The notes beneath the pieces were generated by a model. That model saw nothing but the letters and a program-made list of their open reading frames with translations. It ran no database searches and had not been told where the DNA came from. Of a DNA stretch of 40,364 bases, positions 15,292-22,523 are shown piece after piece. Each line of letters starts with the position of its first letter. The stretch's first letter is position 1. This stretch comes from an uncultured Desulfovibrio sp. (lineage in GTDB: Bacteria; Desulfobacterota; Desulfovibrionia; Desulfovibrionales; Desulfovibrionaceae), in the NCBI GenBank assembly GCA_900541395.1, contig UQJT01000021.1:1-40364 (forward strand), given 5' to 3'. The position numbers and the translations under genes are program-made.

Positions 15292-15470
15292 GCGCCTTGT
15301 GGCTTAAAAGGGAATCCCGTGCAAACCGGGAGCGGACCCGCCGCCGTGAGCCCCTCGCGCTGCCCGTCCTGACGGGGAGCGGTCCTTTTCCATGCCACTG
15401 GCTTCCGGGCCGGGAAGGCGAAAACGGACGGGCGCAGCCGGAAAACCTGCCTGCCGCAACATATCCGCAC
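15292..15470 (+). promoter_or_regulatory. Cobalamin riboswitch
   Basis: The leader of the btuC-type gene has the conserved parts of an adenosylcobalamin-type riboswitch. AAAAGGGAATCCCGTGCAA with CGGGAGCGGACCCGCCGCC lies near 15306-15343. A variable arm follows, and the B12 box AGCCGGAAAACCTGCCTG lies at 15435-15452. A strong intrinsic terminator at 15525-15558 comes between this aptamer and the first gene, so bound cobalamin presumably favours termination. The boundaries are approximate. Confidence 0.93.
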
Positions 15471-15524
15471 CGGACAACGGGTTTTTGTCCGCGGTTTCGT
15501 TGCGGAATTCACGAGCCAAAAACG

Positions 15525-15558
15525 GCGCTCTTCCCAATCCGCGGGAAGAGCGCTTTTT
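15525..15558 (+). terminator. Riboswitch expression-platform terminator
   Basis: GCGCTCTTCCC (15525-15535) and GGGAAGAGCGC (15543-15553) form a perfect 11-bp stem with a 7-nt loop, followed by TTTTT. It lies between the B12 box and the btuC start, as expected for transcriptional control by cobalamin. Confidence 0.88.
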
Positions 15559-15594
15559 GCTTGAGTCGCCGTTATTTCCGCCGCCGGAGCCGCC

Positions 15595-16659
15595 ATGTCC
15601 CCGCCCCGCCCTTCCGCCCTCCCTCGGCCACGCCGGCCGGACCGCGCCCCCGTCGCCGTTCTGACGCTTCTGCTCATCCTGTGGTTGGCATCCGTGCCGC
15701 TGGCCTGTCTGTTCGGCCCGGTCCCCCTGGAGCCGGGCGACGTGCTCCACGCCTTGCTGGGCACGGGGGGAGACGCGGCGGGCCTGTCGGCCGAAGCCGC
15801 GCGCACCGTGGTCGTGGACATTCGCCTGGCCCGAACCGTGCTGGCCCTGCTGGTGGGCGGCAGCCTGGCCCTGGCGGGCGTGGCCATGCAGGGCGTGTTG
15901 CACAATCCTCTGGCCGAACCCTTTTTGCTGGGCGTGTCGTCCGGCGCGGCCTTGGGCGCGGGCCTGGTGCTGTGTTCCGGAACCCTGCTGGCGGCGGGCG
16001 GGCACTGGAGCACGGCGGAGGGCGCCATGCTGGGGTCCTTCCTGGCGCTGGGCCTGAGTCTGGCGCTGGGACGGGGCGGCGGCCGCGACCGCCTGATCCT
16101 GGCGGGCGTGGCGGTATCCACCATGTTCGGGGCCGGGGTATCCCTCCTTAAAGCTCTGGACGAGGAATCCGTTTCCGGCATCGTATTCTGGATAATGGGC
16201 AGCTTTCAGGGGCGGGGCTGGAACGACGTGCCCGTGGCCCTGATTCCCTCCCTTCTGGGGCTCGTCTTGCTTATCCCCTGCTGGCGGGCGCTCGACGTCC
16301 TGATTATGGGCGATCGGGACGCCGTCCACCTGGGCGTCGATGTACGCCGCGCGCGTCTGGCGATACTGCTGGGCGCGGGTTGTCTGACGGCGGGCGGGGT
16401 GGCCGTGTCGGGCATCATCGGCTTTGTGGGGTTGGTGGCTCCCCATATTCTGCGACGCCTTATCGGCCCCTGGCACGGCCCCCTGTTCGCGGCCGCATGG
16501 CTGGCCGGAGGCATCTTTCTGCTGTGGGCCGACGTGGCGGCCCGCTGTCTGCTGCCGCACGGCCTGGAATTGCCTGTCGGGGTGATCACATCCTTGGTGG
16601 GCGGCCCCTTTTTCGCCGTGGTGCTGCGCGCCGGAACCCGGTCCGGAGCGCGGCGATGA
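15595..16659 (+). CDS. btuC: Cobalamin-type ABC transporter permease (BtuC/FecCD family)
   Basis: A 354-residue inner-membrane permease with about ten hydrophobic helices, the usual length for the FecCD/BtuC family. Family signatures include RLARTVLALLVGGSLALAGVAMQG and HNPLAEPFLLGVSSGAALG in the first third. Further on are GIVFWIMGSF and VAVSGIIGFVGLVAPHILRR, the cytoplasmic loop that contacts the ATPase. The family also moves iron-siderophores and haem, so the cobalamin assignment rests on the riboswitch directly upstream. GGAG lies 7 nt before the ATG. Its stop overlaps the ATPase start by the usual ATGA arrangement. Confidence 0.92.
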   Translation: MSPPRPSALPRPRRPDRAPVAVLTLLLILWLASVPLACLFGPVPLEPGDVLHALLGTGGDAAGLSAEAARTVVVDIRLARTVLALLVGGSLALAGVAMQGVLHNPLAEPFLLGVSSGAALGAGLVLCSGTLLAAGGHWSTAEGAMLGSFLALGLSLALGRGGGRDRLILAGVAVSTMFGAGVSLLKALDEESVSGIVFWIMGSFQGRGWNDVPVALIPSLLGLVLLIPCWRALDVLIMGDRDAVHLGVDVRRARLAILLGAGCLTAGGVAVSGIIGFVGLVAPHILRRLIGPWHGPLFAAAWLAGGIFLLWADVAARCLLPHGLELPVGVITSLVGGPFFAVVLRAGTRSGARR

Positions 16660-17459
16660 GCGGCGTTCTCGCGTGCGTCGGCCTGGACGCGGGATACGAA
16701 GGTCGCCGGGTGCTGAGCGGGTTGGACCTTTGCCTGCGCCCCGGTCAGTTGACGGCCGTCATCGGCCCTAACGGCGAAGGCAAAAGCACCTTGCTGCGCT
16801 GTTTGGGCGGCGCGTTGCGTCCCCTGGCCGGACGGGTGCTGCTGGACGGCGAACCTCTGGACGCCCTGAACGCCCGCGCCCGCGCCCGCCGGGTGGCCGT
16901 GCTGCCCCAGCGTCCGGGTACCGCCGAAGCCCTGACCCTGCCCGCCGAAGACGTGGTGCTGCTGGGCCGATATCCGCGTCTGAGCCGCTTCGGGCTGTTT
17001 ACGGACGCGGATTACCGGGCCGCCCGCACAGCTCTGGAAGCCGTATCCGCTTTGCCCCTGGCGCGGCGTCCGCTGGGCGAACTGTCCGGGGGAGAACGCC
17101 AGCGCGTCTTTCTGGCCCGCGCTCTGGCTCAGGAAGCGGATATCCTGCTTTTGGACGAACCGGCCGACGCCCTGGACCCGGCCCATCAGGCCGCCCTGTT
17201 TACGCTGCTGACGGAGCTGGCTCGCTCCGGAGCCACCGTGGCGGCCGTGTTGCATGACGTCAATGCCGCCGTACTATACGGCGACCGGGTGGTAGCCCTG
17301 CGCGGCGGGCGGCCGCTGTTCGATCTGCCTCCGGCGGAACTCACCTCTCAGCATCTTGAGGCATTGTATGACACGCCTTTTCACACCATGCGCCACCCTG
17401 TGGTCCATCTTCCTCAGTTTTGTCCTGCCGTTCTGCCTGTCGGCGGCCGCCCCCGCTGA
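16656..17459 (+). CDS. btuD: Cobalamin-type ABC transporter ATPase
   Basis: A 267-residue ATP-binding subunit that powers the permease. It has Walker A GPNGEGKST, the Q-loop region AVLPQRPG, the signature LSGGERQR, Walker B ILLLDEPAD and the switch His in VLHDVNAA. The usual Ala before the second Gly of Walker A is Glu, a change that is tolerated in the family. It starts at 16656 within the stop of btuC (ATGA). Its last 92 nt overlap the start of the binding-protein gene in another frame, an unusually long overlap suggesting tightly coupled translation. Confidence 0.93.
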   Translation: MSGVLACVGLDAGYEGRRVLSGLDLCLRPGQLTAVIGPNGEGKSTLLRCLGGALRPLAGRVLLDGEPLDALNARARARRVAVLPQRPGTAEALTLPAEDVVLLGRYPRLSRFGLFTDADYRAARTALEAVSALPLARRPLGELSGGERQRVFLARALAQEADILLLDEPADALDPAHQAALFTLLTELARSGATVAAVLHDVNAAVLYGDRVVALRGGRPLFDLPPAELTSQHLEALYDTPFHTMRHPVVHLPQFCPAVLPVGGRPR

Positions 17460-18273
17460 GGCCGCGCCCCTCCGCCTGACCGACGACACGGGCTGCGGCG
17501 TGGAATTGGAAGCCCCGGCCCGACGCGTGGTGGCCCTGTACGGAGCGTTCAACGATATCCTGCTGGATATGGACCTGGGCGACCGCCTGGCCGCCCGCAC
17601 CCGGGCCGACATCCGACCCGAACTGGCCGCCCTGCCCGTCATCGGCACCCACATGCGCCCCAATCTGGAACTCATCGCGGCCTTGCAGCCCGATCTTATC
17701 CTTCAGTTCGAAGGCCGCCGGGAAGCCGAGGCTCAGGTGGCGCAACTACGGGCATTGGGGTTTCCCGTAGCGGTGTTCCGAGGCTCGTCCTTCCCCGATC
17801 TGTACCGGATTATCGCAGCCCTGGGCGTGCTCACCGGCGCCGAAGACAGGGCCGACGCCCTGATCGACTCGCTGCGCTCCCGTCTGAACGCCCTGGCCGA
17901 ACGCCGGATCGGCGCTCTTCGCCCCCGCGTGTTCTTTGAAATACGTTCGCCCAACCTGCTGGCGGCAGGCGCAAACTCCACGGCCTCGGCCATCATCGAG
18001 GCCGCCGGAGGAGAAAATGCGGTGCGGGTGCCGGAACGCGTGGCGCGCCTGAATGAGGAAGAACTGATCCGCCTCGATCCCGAAGTCTATATCGTGCAGC
18101 AGGGCCCTATGAACGCCGCGCCGACGCCGCCCGCCGAACGTGATCATTACCGGAATCTGCGGGCCGTCCGCGAGGGGCATGTTCTGACCGTGGACGAAAG
18201 TCTGTTCTCCCGTCCCGCCCCGGGCATGGTCGAGGCGGCGGAAATGCTGGCCGACTTTTTCGATACGCTGTGA
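17368..18273 (+). CDS. btuF: Cobalamin-type ABC transporter periplasmic binding protein
   Basis: A 301-residue solute-binding protein of the BtuF/FecB type. A signal peptide (TRLFTPCATLWSIFLSFVLPFCLSAAA) is followed by two lobes, with VVALYGAFNDILLDMDLGDRLAARTR and PDLILQFEGRREAEAQVAQL in the first and EELIRLDPEVYIVQQG in the second. I prefer the ATG at 17368, with GAGG 6 nt upstream, over a TTG at 17356. It delivers ligand to the BtuCD complex. By operon and riboswitch the ligand is probably cobalamin or a precursor. No lipobox is evident. The gene overlaps the end of btuD by 92 nt. Confidence 0.9.
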   Translation: MTRLFTPCATLWSIFLSFVLPFCLSAAAPAEAAPLRLTDDTGCGVELEAPARRVVALYGAFNDILLDMDLGDRLAARTRADIRPELAALPVIGTHMRPNLELIAALQPDLILQFEGRREAEAQVAQLRALGFPVAVFRGSSFPDLYRIIAALGVLTGAEDRADALIDSLRSRLNALAERRIGALRPRVFFEIRSPNLLAAGANSTASAIIEAAGGENAVRVPERVARLNEEELIRLDPEVYIVQQGPMNAAPTPPAERDHYRNLRAVREGHVLTVDESLFSRPAPGMVEAAEMLADFFDTL

Positions 18274-18537
18274 CGCTGCGGGGGCCGCCCGGAAGGCCGC
18301 CTTTCCTTATCGGCGCGCGCCGGCAGGGAAATCGCGTCCGGAAGCGCCCCCCGGAAAGACGTTGGAGCGATTCTTCACGGAATCCGTCTTAGAGCGGATT
18401 CGCTTTGACTTTTTACAAAGTCAAAGCTGAAAGACACGCTCGCTTCGGCATGTAACAGCGCAAATAAATTGCGCTTATGCCTTCGCGGCGGCCGCCTGCT
18501 CGCGCAGTCGGCAGAGCATTTTCAATGTGAAAATGCT
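18274..18537. other. Intergenic stretch with two perfect inverted repeats
   Basis: GCTTTGACTTT/AAAGTCAAAGC (18402-18427, 4-nt loop) and AGAGCATTTTCA/TGAAAATGCTCT (18513-18539, 3-nt loop) are perfect. The second overlaps the stop codon of the minus-strand glutaredoxin-like gene and starts with the same AGAGCATTTT as the dispersed repeat. Neither has a T-run. Confidence 0.6.
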
Positions 18538-18951
18538 CTAATCGGACTCGGGCAAACCGTAGGCAGCCCTGATCTCGCGCTCCCGGAACCCCACCACCAC
18601 GCGTCCGTCGGGCAACACCAGGGTAGGAAAAGAACCGCGCGGGTTACAGGCCCTTACCCTGCCCATCAGGGCCGCGCGCTCCGCCCCCTTGAACTCGTCC
18701 ACGTACACCAGGTGGCAGGGAATATGATGCGCGTCCAAGAATTTTTTAAGCCGGACGCAATGACGGCAACTACGCAATGTATACATGACGGACTGCCCGT
18801 CCGCGCCGGGTTGCATCCCCAGGGCATACGCCTCCATCCGCGTCACGGGCGCGCCGGTTTCGCTCCCGGCCGCTCCGGCCCGCCGTCGGCGCCAGATGAA
18901 TCCTCCCCCGGCCAGAACGGCCGCCGCCAGCACAGCGATCGCAACTTCCAT
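18538..18951 (-). CDS. Membrane-anchored glutaredoxin-like protein
   Basis: A 137-residue protein. I place the start at 18951-18949, where AAGGAG lies 6 nt upstream (minus strand). The longer open frame upstream has no such signal. An N-terminal helix (MEVAIAVLAAAVLAGGGFIW) followed by RRRR should anchor it with the domain in the cytoplasm. The domain begins VMYTLRSCRHCVRLKKFL, a glutaredoxin/thioredoxin-like CxxC (Cys-Arg-His-Cys). It continues with CNPRGSFPTLVLPDGRVVVGFRE, which contains the cis-proline 'FPT' region. It probably reduces or exchanges disulfides at the membrane; partners are unknown. It is convergent with btuF. Confidence 0.8.
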   Translation of the reverse strand: MEVAIAVLAAAVLAGGGFIWRRRRAGAAGSETGAPVTRMEAYALGMQPGADGQSVMYTLRSCRHCVRLKKFLDAHHIPCHLVYVDEFKGAERAALMGRVRACNPRGSFPTLVLPDGRVVVGFREREIRAAYGLPESD

Positions 18952-19605
18952 TCCGCGCTCCTTACAGGCTCGACATTCGGCGGTCTTTCGGCCGCCGACG
19001 CGTTCCGTATGGTATTTTCTAGCGCACCGATTCCAAAAAGAACAGAAAAAATGCCCGTTCGCGTTTCGCTCCAACGGCACGCCCCGGGCAGCAGGACTTG
19101 AGGAGGAAGAATCCTTTTCTCCCGTATGCCATGATGTTTTTCCATCCCGCGCGGGAAGGGGCTTGCGCCCCTGCCCCGAACGACCTACGCGGACCGGCCG
19201 TTCCCGTTCCCCGCCACGGCGGAGCATATTCCGCAACCCGAATGCCCGGGTCCGGCCCGCGCGCCGGAAGCAAACGCCGCCCCGGCGGGACCGGGTTTAT
19301 CGCTTATGCGTCCGACGTCAAGAATTATGCTTTCGGCTTCATTCCGTCCGCTCCGGCTCTTCGCTTATGTTTATTATAAGATAGCGTGTTGTGATGCTGC
19401 CGTAAGAAAACGATGCGAAGCTCATGGCCATTGCGGACATTTCTGGTCTACCCGTCGCCGCGGGCGCGGCTTTCGCCGCCCTCATGAGGTCAGGCTTGTC
19501 CGGGCTGCGCTCGATGTGAGATTGCCACGGTGCGACGTCCCCCCCCCGAATCCGTGAACCGGCGCAACCGAATGCCTGTCCGACATACCCGCAGGAGACC
19601 GTATA
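18952..19605. other. Intergenic stretch upstream of the sigma-54 activator
   Basis: About 650 nt between divergent genes. Short frames exist on both strands but none has a start signal or recognisable product. A TCGGCGG/CCGCCGA stem lies just upstream of the glutaredoxin-like gene, and an AT-rich patch (TTATTATAAG, 19371-19380) might be part of the activator's promoter. No clear -35 was found. Confidence 0.45.
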
Positions 19606-21168
19606 ATGAAAAAACGCACGAAGGAAAAGGGACTCTCTTCGGATCTGCCTTTCGGCGAGGAAAGGGAAGGAGTGCTTTTTGCCTTTCCGGATTTTTACGA
19701 TCCCTACCGCAGGGGCATTCACAAAATGGTGGAGCTTCCCGGCCCGATACTTTCTCTCCTGCGGGCGCGGCGCTTCCACCGGCTCATCCTGTTTTTGCTC
19801 CCTCACCTTGCTCCGGCCCCGGACCTGCTTGAGGCCGAAGCGCGGAACCTCGATCCCGATATGGAGATACGCACGGTGGACTGTTCCGACTGCGTGACGA
19901 GCGACTTGATCGAGTCCATGCGTCTTCTGCGGATCAGGCTGAAGGATATTCTGAAACAGCACAGGGATCTGCCCATGACGCTCTGCTGGGGGGGCGTCCA
20001 TTATCCCGATGTCTATGTGGGACTGGCCGGGCTGCTGCTTTCCGGAGAACTTCCCGTGCGGCTCATCGTCGTCCGTTCCCCGGAGGTGGCGGATTCCGGC
20101 CTGCCGCGCTTTGCGGAGCTGAATTTCAGCGCGGGGATATTTTCCCGCGATATGCTGGATATTCCGCTGGCCTCCTCCGACAATGTGTCCGATAAAATAT
20201 CGTTGCGTCGCCGGGCGGAGCAGTTCGGGATCATCGGCACTCATTCCATCATGCAGCGCGTGGTGGATGTCTGCCAGATACTCGCGCCTTCTCCTCTGCC
20301 CATGCTGCTGCTTGGCGAGACGGGCACGGGCAAGGGGTTGCTGGCCCGCTACATCCACGCGCTTTCGGGCAGGCCGCTGGACAAATTCACCAGCGTCAAC
20401 TGCGCCGCGATCCCGGAAAGCCTGGCCGAAAGCGTGCTGTTCGGGCACAGAAGGGGGGCCTTTACCGGCGCCGTGACGGATCAGGAGGGCAAATTCGACG
20501 CGGCGGACGGAGGGACGCTCTTTCTCGATGAAATAGGCGAGCTGTCGATCCCCGCGCAGGCCAAGATTCTGCGGGCTGTCGAGGATGGAATTGTCGATCC
20601 CATAGGTTCCAGAAAAAGTCACAAGGTGAACGTCCGGCTGATTTGTGCCACGAACCGCAACATCGTCCGGCTTGTGAACGAAGGAAAGTTCAGGGCCGAC
20701 CTGTATTATCGGCTGAACGTGGGCGAGGTGCATGTGCCCCCGCTGCGCAGAAGAAAGGAAGACATAGACCGTATCGTGCTGCACGTCGTTTCCCGCATCA
20801 ACGCCTCTCTGCCGGTTCCGAAAATATTTACCCGCATGGCTCTCAAAATTCTTGAAGCCTACGACTGGCCGGGCAATATCCGGGAACTGGAAAACGTGCT
20901 GGAGCGCACGCTGCGTCTTTCCCCGAAAAATGTGATCGACGCCGAAGACGTGCTTTTCCCCGACGCGGAGAACGGCGTGCGAGACGCGGCCCTGAGTCGG
21001 TGGCGCCCCGGACTTCCTCTTGACGAATACCTTGGAAACCTGAGGCAGGAAGCGTTTCGTCACGCGCTGTCGCTGAGCGGCGGAAACCGGCGCGCCGCGG
21101 CCGGTCTGCTGGGCATTTCCCCGCAGGCTGTGGGCAAGTATCTCAAAACGCACCCTGATCTTGTGTAA
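19606..21168 (+). CDS. Sigma-54-dependent activator with RtcR/CARF-like N-terminal domain
   Basis: A 520-residue bacterial enhancer-binding protein. The AAA+ domain carries Walker A GETGTGKG (Gly237-Lys243), the sigma-54-contacting loop GAFTGA (284-289), Walker B GGTLFLDEIGEL and the end YDWPGNIRELENVLERTL. A Fis-type helix-turn-helix follows (GGNRRAAAGLLGISPQAVGKYL). The first 200 residues lack PAS, GAF or receiver motifs. Instead they show strand-helix order with RFHRLILFLLPH, DPDMEIRTVDCSD, a long helix, then MTLCWGGVHYPDVYVGLAGLLLSGELPVRLIVVRSPE. This parallels the RtcR N-terminal domain, where a T-T-G-T-H segment and 'L-L-Q-T-S-P' occupy the same places. RtcR has a CARF nucleotide-sensing fold. 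AGGAGA at 19593-19598 supports the start. It lies just upstream of a sigma-54 promoter and the TRAP gene cluster, its likely target. Confidence 0.88.
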   Translation: MKKRTKEKGLSSDLPFGEEREGVLFAFPDFYDPYRRGIHKMVELPGPILSLLRARRFHRLILFLLPHLAPAPDLLEAEARNLDPDMEIRTVDCSDCVTSDLIESMRLLRIRLKDILKQHRDLPMTLCWGGVHYPDVYVGLAGLLLSGELPVRLIVVRSPEVADSGLPRFAELNFSAGIFSRDMLDIPLASSDNVSDKISLRRRAEQFGIIGTHSIMQRVVDVCQILAPSPLPMLLLGETGTGKGLLARYIHALSGRPLDKFTSVNCAAIPESLAESVLFGHRRGAFTGAVTDQEGKFDAADGGTLFLDEIGELSIPAQAKILRAVEDGIVDPIGSRKSHKVNVRLICATNRNIVRLVNEGKFRADLYYRLNVGEVHVPPLRRRKEDIDRIVLHVVSRINASLPVPKIFTRMALKILEAYDWPGNIRELENVLERTLRLSPKNVIDAEDVLFPDAENGVRDAALSRWRPGLPLDEYLGNLRQEAFRHALSLSGGNRRAAAGLLGISPQAVGKYLKTHPDLV

Positions 21169-21186
21169 ACCTTGATTGTTTTTATG

Positions 21187-21198
21187 AAACCGCGGTTT
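21187..21198. promoter_or_regulatory. Possible upstream activator site
   Basis: AAACCGCGGTTT is a perfect 12-bp palindrome about 160 nt before the sigma-54 promoter, a common distance for enhancer-binding protein sites. A half-site GTAAACC occurs 20 nt earlier. It lies just after the activator gene. Confidence 0.45.
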
Positions 21199-21345
21199 AT
21201 ACAGACGCAACCGTTTTATATAAATAAAATTATTTTTTTATCATGCTCATAGGAACGAAACAGGTATGAACCTGAGTTGTCATAAAAAATATGCCTGACG
21301 AGAATACGTTGCGCATAATAACCGGATATAAACATCTTTTATAAA

Positions 21346-21372
21346 GGCGTGCCGTTTGGCACGCCTTTTGCC
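21346..21372 (+). promoter_or_regulatory. Sigma-54 (-24/-12) promoter of the TRAP cluster, inside an inverted repeat
   Basis: TGGCACG (21357-21363), four bases, then TTGC (21368-21371) matches the sigma-54 consensus TGGCACG-N4-TTGC exactly. AAAGGCGTGCC/GGCACGCCTTT (11-bp arms, 4-nt loop, 21346-21367) overlaps the -24 box. The same sequence could therefore also act as a terminator for the activator gene. The encoded sigma-54 activator just upstream makes the promoter reading likely. Confidence 0.7.
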
Positions 21373-21444
21373 TTTCTTCCTCCGAAGAAAGACCCGCGGC
21401 ATGGTGCCCGGTCTTGTCCGATCCCATCCACCGGAGGATATGCC

Positions 21445-22482
21445 ATGAAGCGCAGTTATCTCGTTGCCGTCCTTTCGGCTCTGCTGGTCGCATCCGGGTT
21501 GTCCGGAACCTCTGCCCGCGCCGCGGATAAGCCCATCACACTGACCTTTACGGGCGTGTTCATGGACCAACATGCGGCAATCGCCGGGGGCATGAAACCC
21601 TGGGCGGAGGAGATCAACCGCCGCACCAACGGGCGCGTGGTCATCGAATACTACAATCCCAACACCATCTGCGCGGAGGCGGATATTTACGATTCCGTGC
21701 GTTCCGGGGTGGTAGATCTGGGTGTGGTCAATGTTTCGCGCAAGAAGGGCAAGCTGCCGCTGCTTGAAATTCTGGATCTTCCCTTCCTGTTCAACTCGGC
21801 GGAAAGCGGTTCCGTGGCGGCCTGGCGTCTGTGGAAGGAGTTCCCGGCCATGCAGAAAGAAACGGGCGACGTGCATCTGATCAGCCTGCATTGCGGCGCG
21901 CCTTCGCAGGTGCAGACCACCGGCGCTCCGGTGATGAACGATGCCGACATGGCAAAGCTGAAAATCGCCGCCTATGCCCCTTCCTATGCGGATATAGCCA
22001 AGGCTCTCGGCGCTTCGCCCGTGACTGTGGGGCCGACGGACATCTATCTTTCCATGCAGCGCGGCCAGACCGACGCCGTACTTGCGCCCTACGCCTACAT
22101 GCGCAGCACGAAGATATATGAAGCGGCCAAACACAGCTATGAGGCCAATATCAACTGCGGCGGCATGTGCGTGGTCATGAACAAGCATTCCTGGGAGGCT
22201 CTTCCCGATGACGTGAAGAAGATATTCGACGAACTTTCCGGCGAATACTATGCGCGCATGGTCGGAAAGGCCATCGATCAGTCCTGTCGGGACGACCTGG
22301 AATTCATGAAAGCGGAAGGACAAACGGTGGACGTGGTCCCGGCTGATGTTCTGGAGGGCTGGAGAAAGAAGTGCGACGGAATCGTGCAGGAATGGATCGA
22401 CGCCGTAGCCAAGCGCGGTCATGCCGACGGCGCCGAAATGGTGGCCCGCGCCCGCGTTCTGGACAGGGAAGCCGTGCAATAG
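21445..22482 (+). CDS. TRAP transporter substrate-binding protein (DctP family), atypical
   Basis: A 345-residue periplasmic binding protein. A signal peptide (KRSYLVAVLSALLVASGLSGTSARAA) is followed by a DctP-type fold. The conserved PTDIYLSMQRGQTDAVLAPYAYMRSTKIYE corresponds to the family's 'E-V-Y-x-A-L-Q-x-G-x-V-D-G' region. In most TRAP binding proteins the strand before this reads L-K-[IL]-R, and the Arg clamps the substrate carboxylate. Here it is LKIAAYAP, with Ala175 in place of Arg. The ligand may thus not be an ordinary carboxylate, or it is bound differently. GGAGG lies 7 nt before the ATG. First gene after the sigma-54 promoter; a sulfatase-like gene follows after 41 nt and the permease gene after that. 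Confidence 0.9.
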   Translation: MKRSYLVAVLSALLVASGLSGTSARAADKPITLTFTGVFMDQHAAIAGGMKPWAEEINRRTNGRVVIEYYNPNTICAEADIYDSVRSGVVDLGVVNVSRKKGKLPLLEILDLPFLFNSAESGSVAAWRLWKEFPAMQKETGDVHLISLHCGAPSQVQTTGAPVMNDADMAKLKIAAYAPSYADIAKALGASPVTVGPTDIYLSMQRGQTDAVLAPYAYMRSTKIYEAAKHSYEANINCGGMCVVMNKHSWEALPDDVKKIFDELSGEYYARMVGKAIDQSCRDDLEFMKAEGQTVDVVPADVLEGWRKKCDGIVQEWIDAVAKRGHADGAEMVARARVLDREAVQ

Positions 22483-22523
22483 CCGCTTTTCTTTTTCACC
22501 TGTAACAATTTGTGGAGCAAAAA

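Noticed and set aside
15123..16181. Upstream extension of the minus-strand periplasmic protein
   Set aside because: It would run through the cobalamin riboswitch and the btuC coding region. The internal start at 15122 has a ribosome-binding site and signal-anchor sequence.
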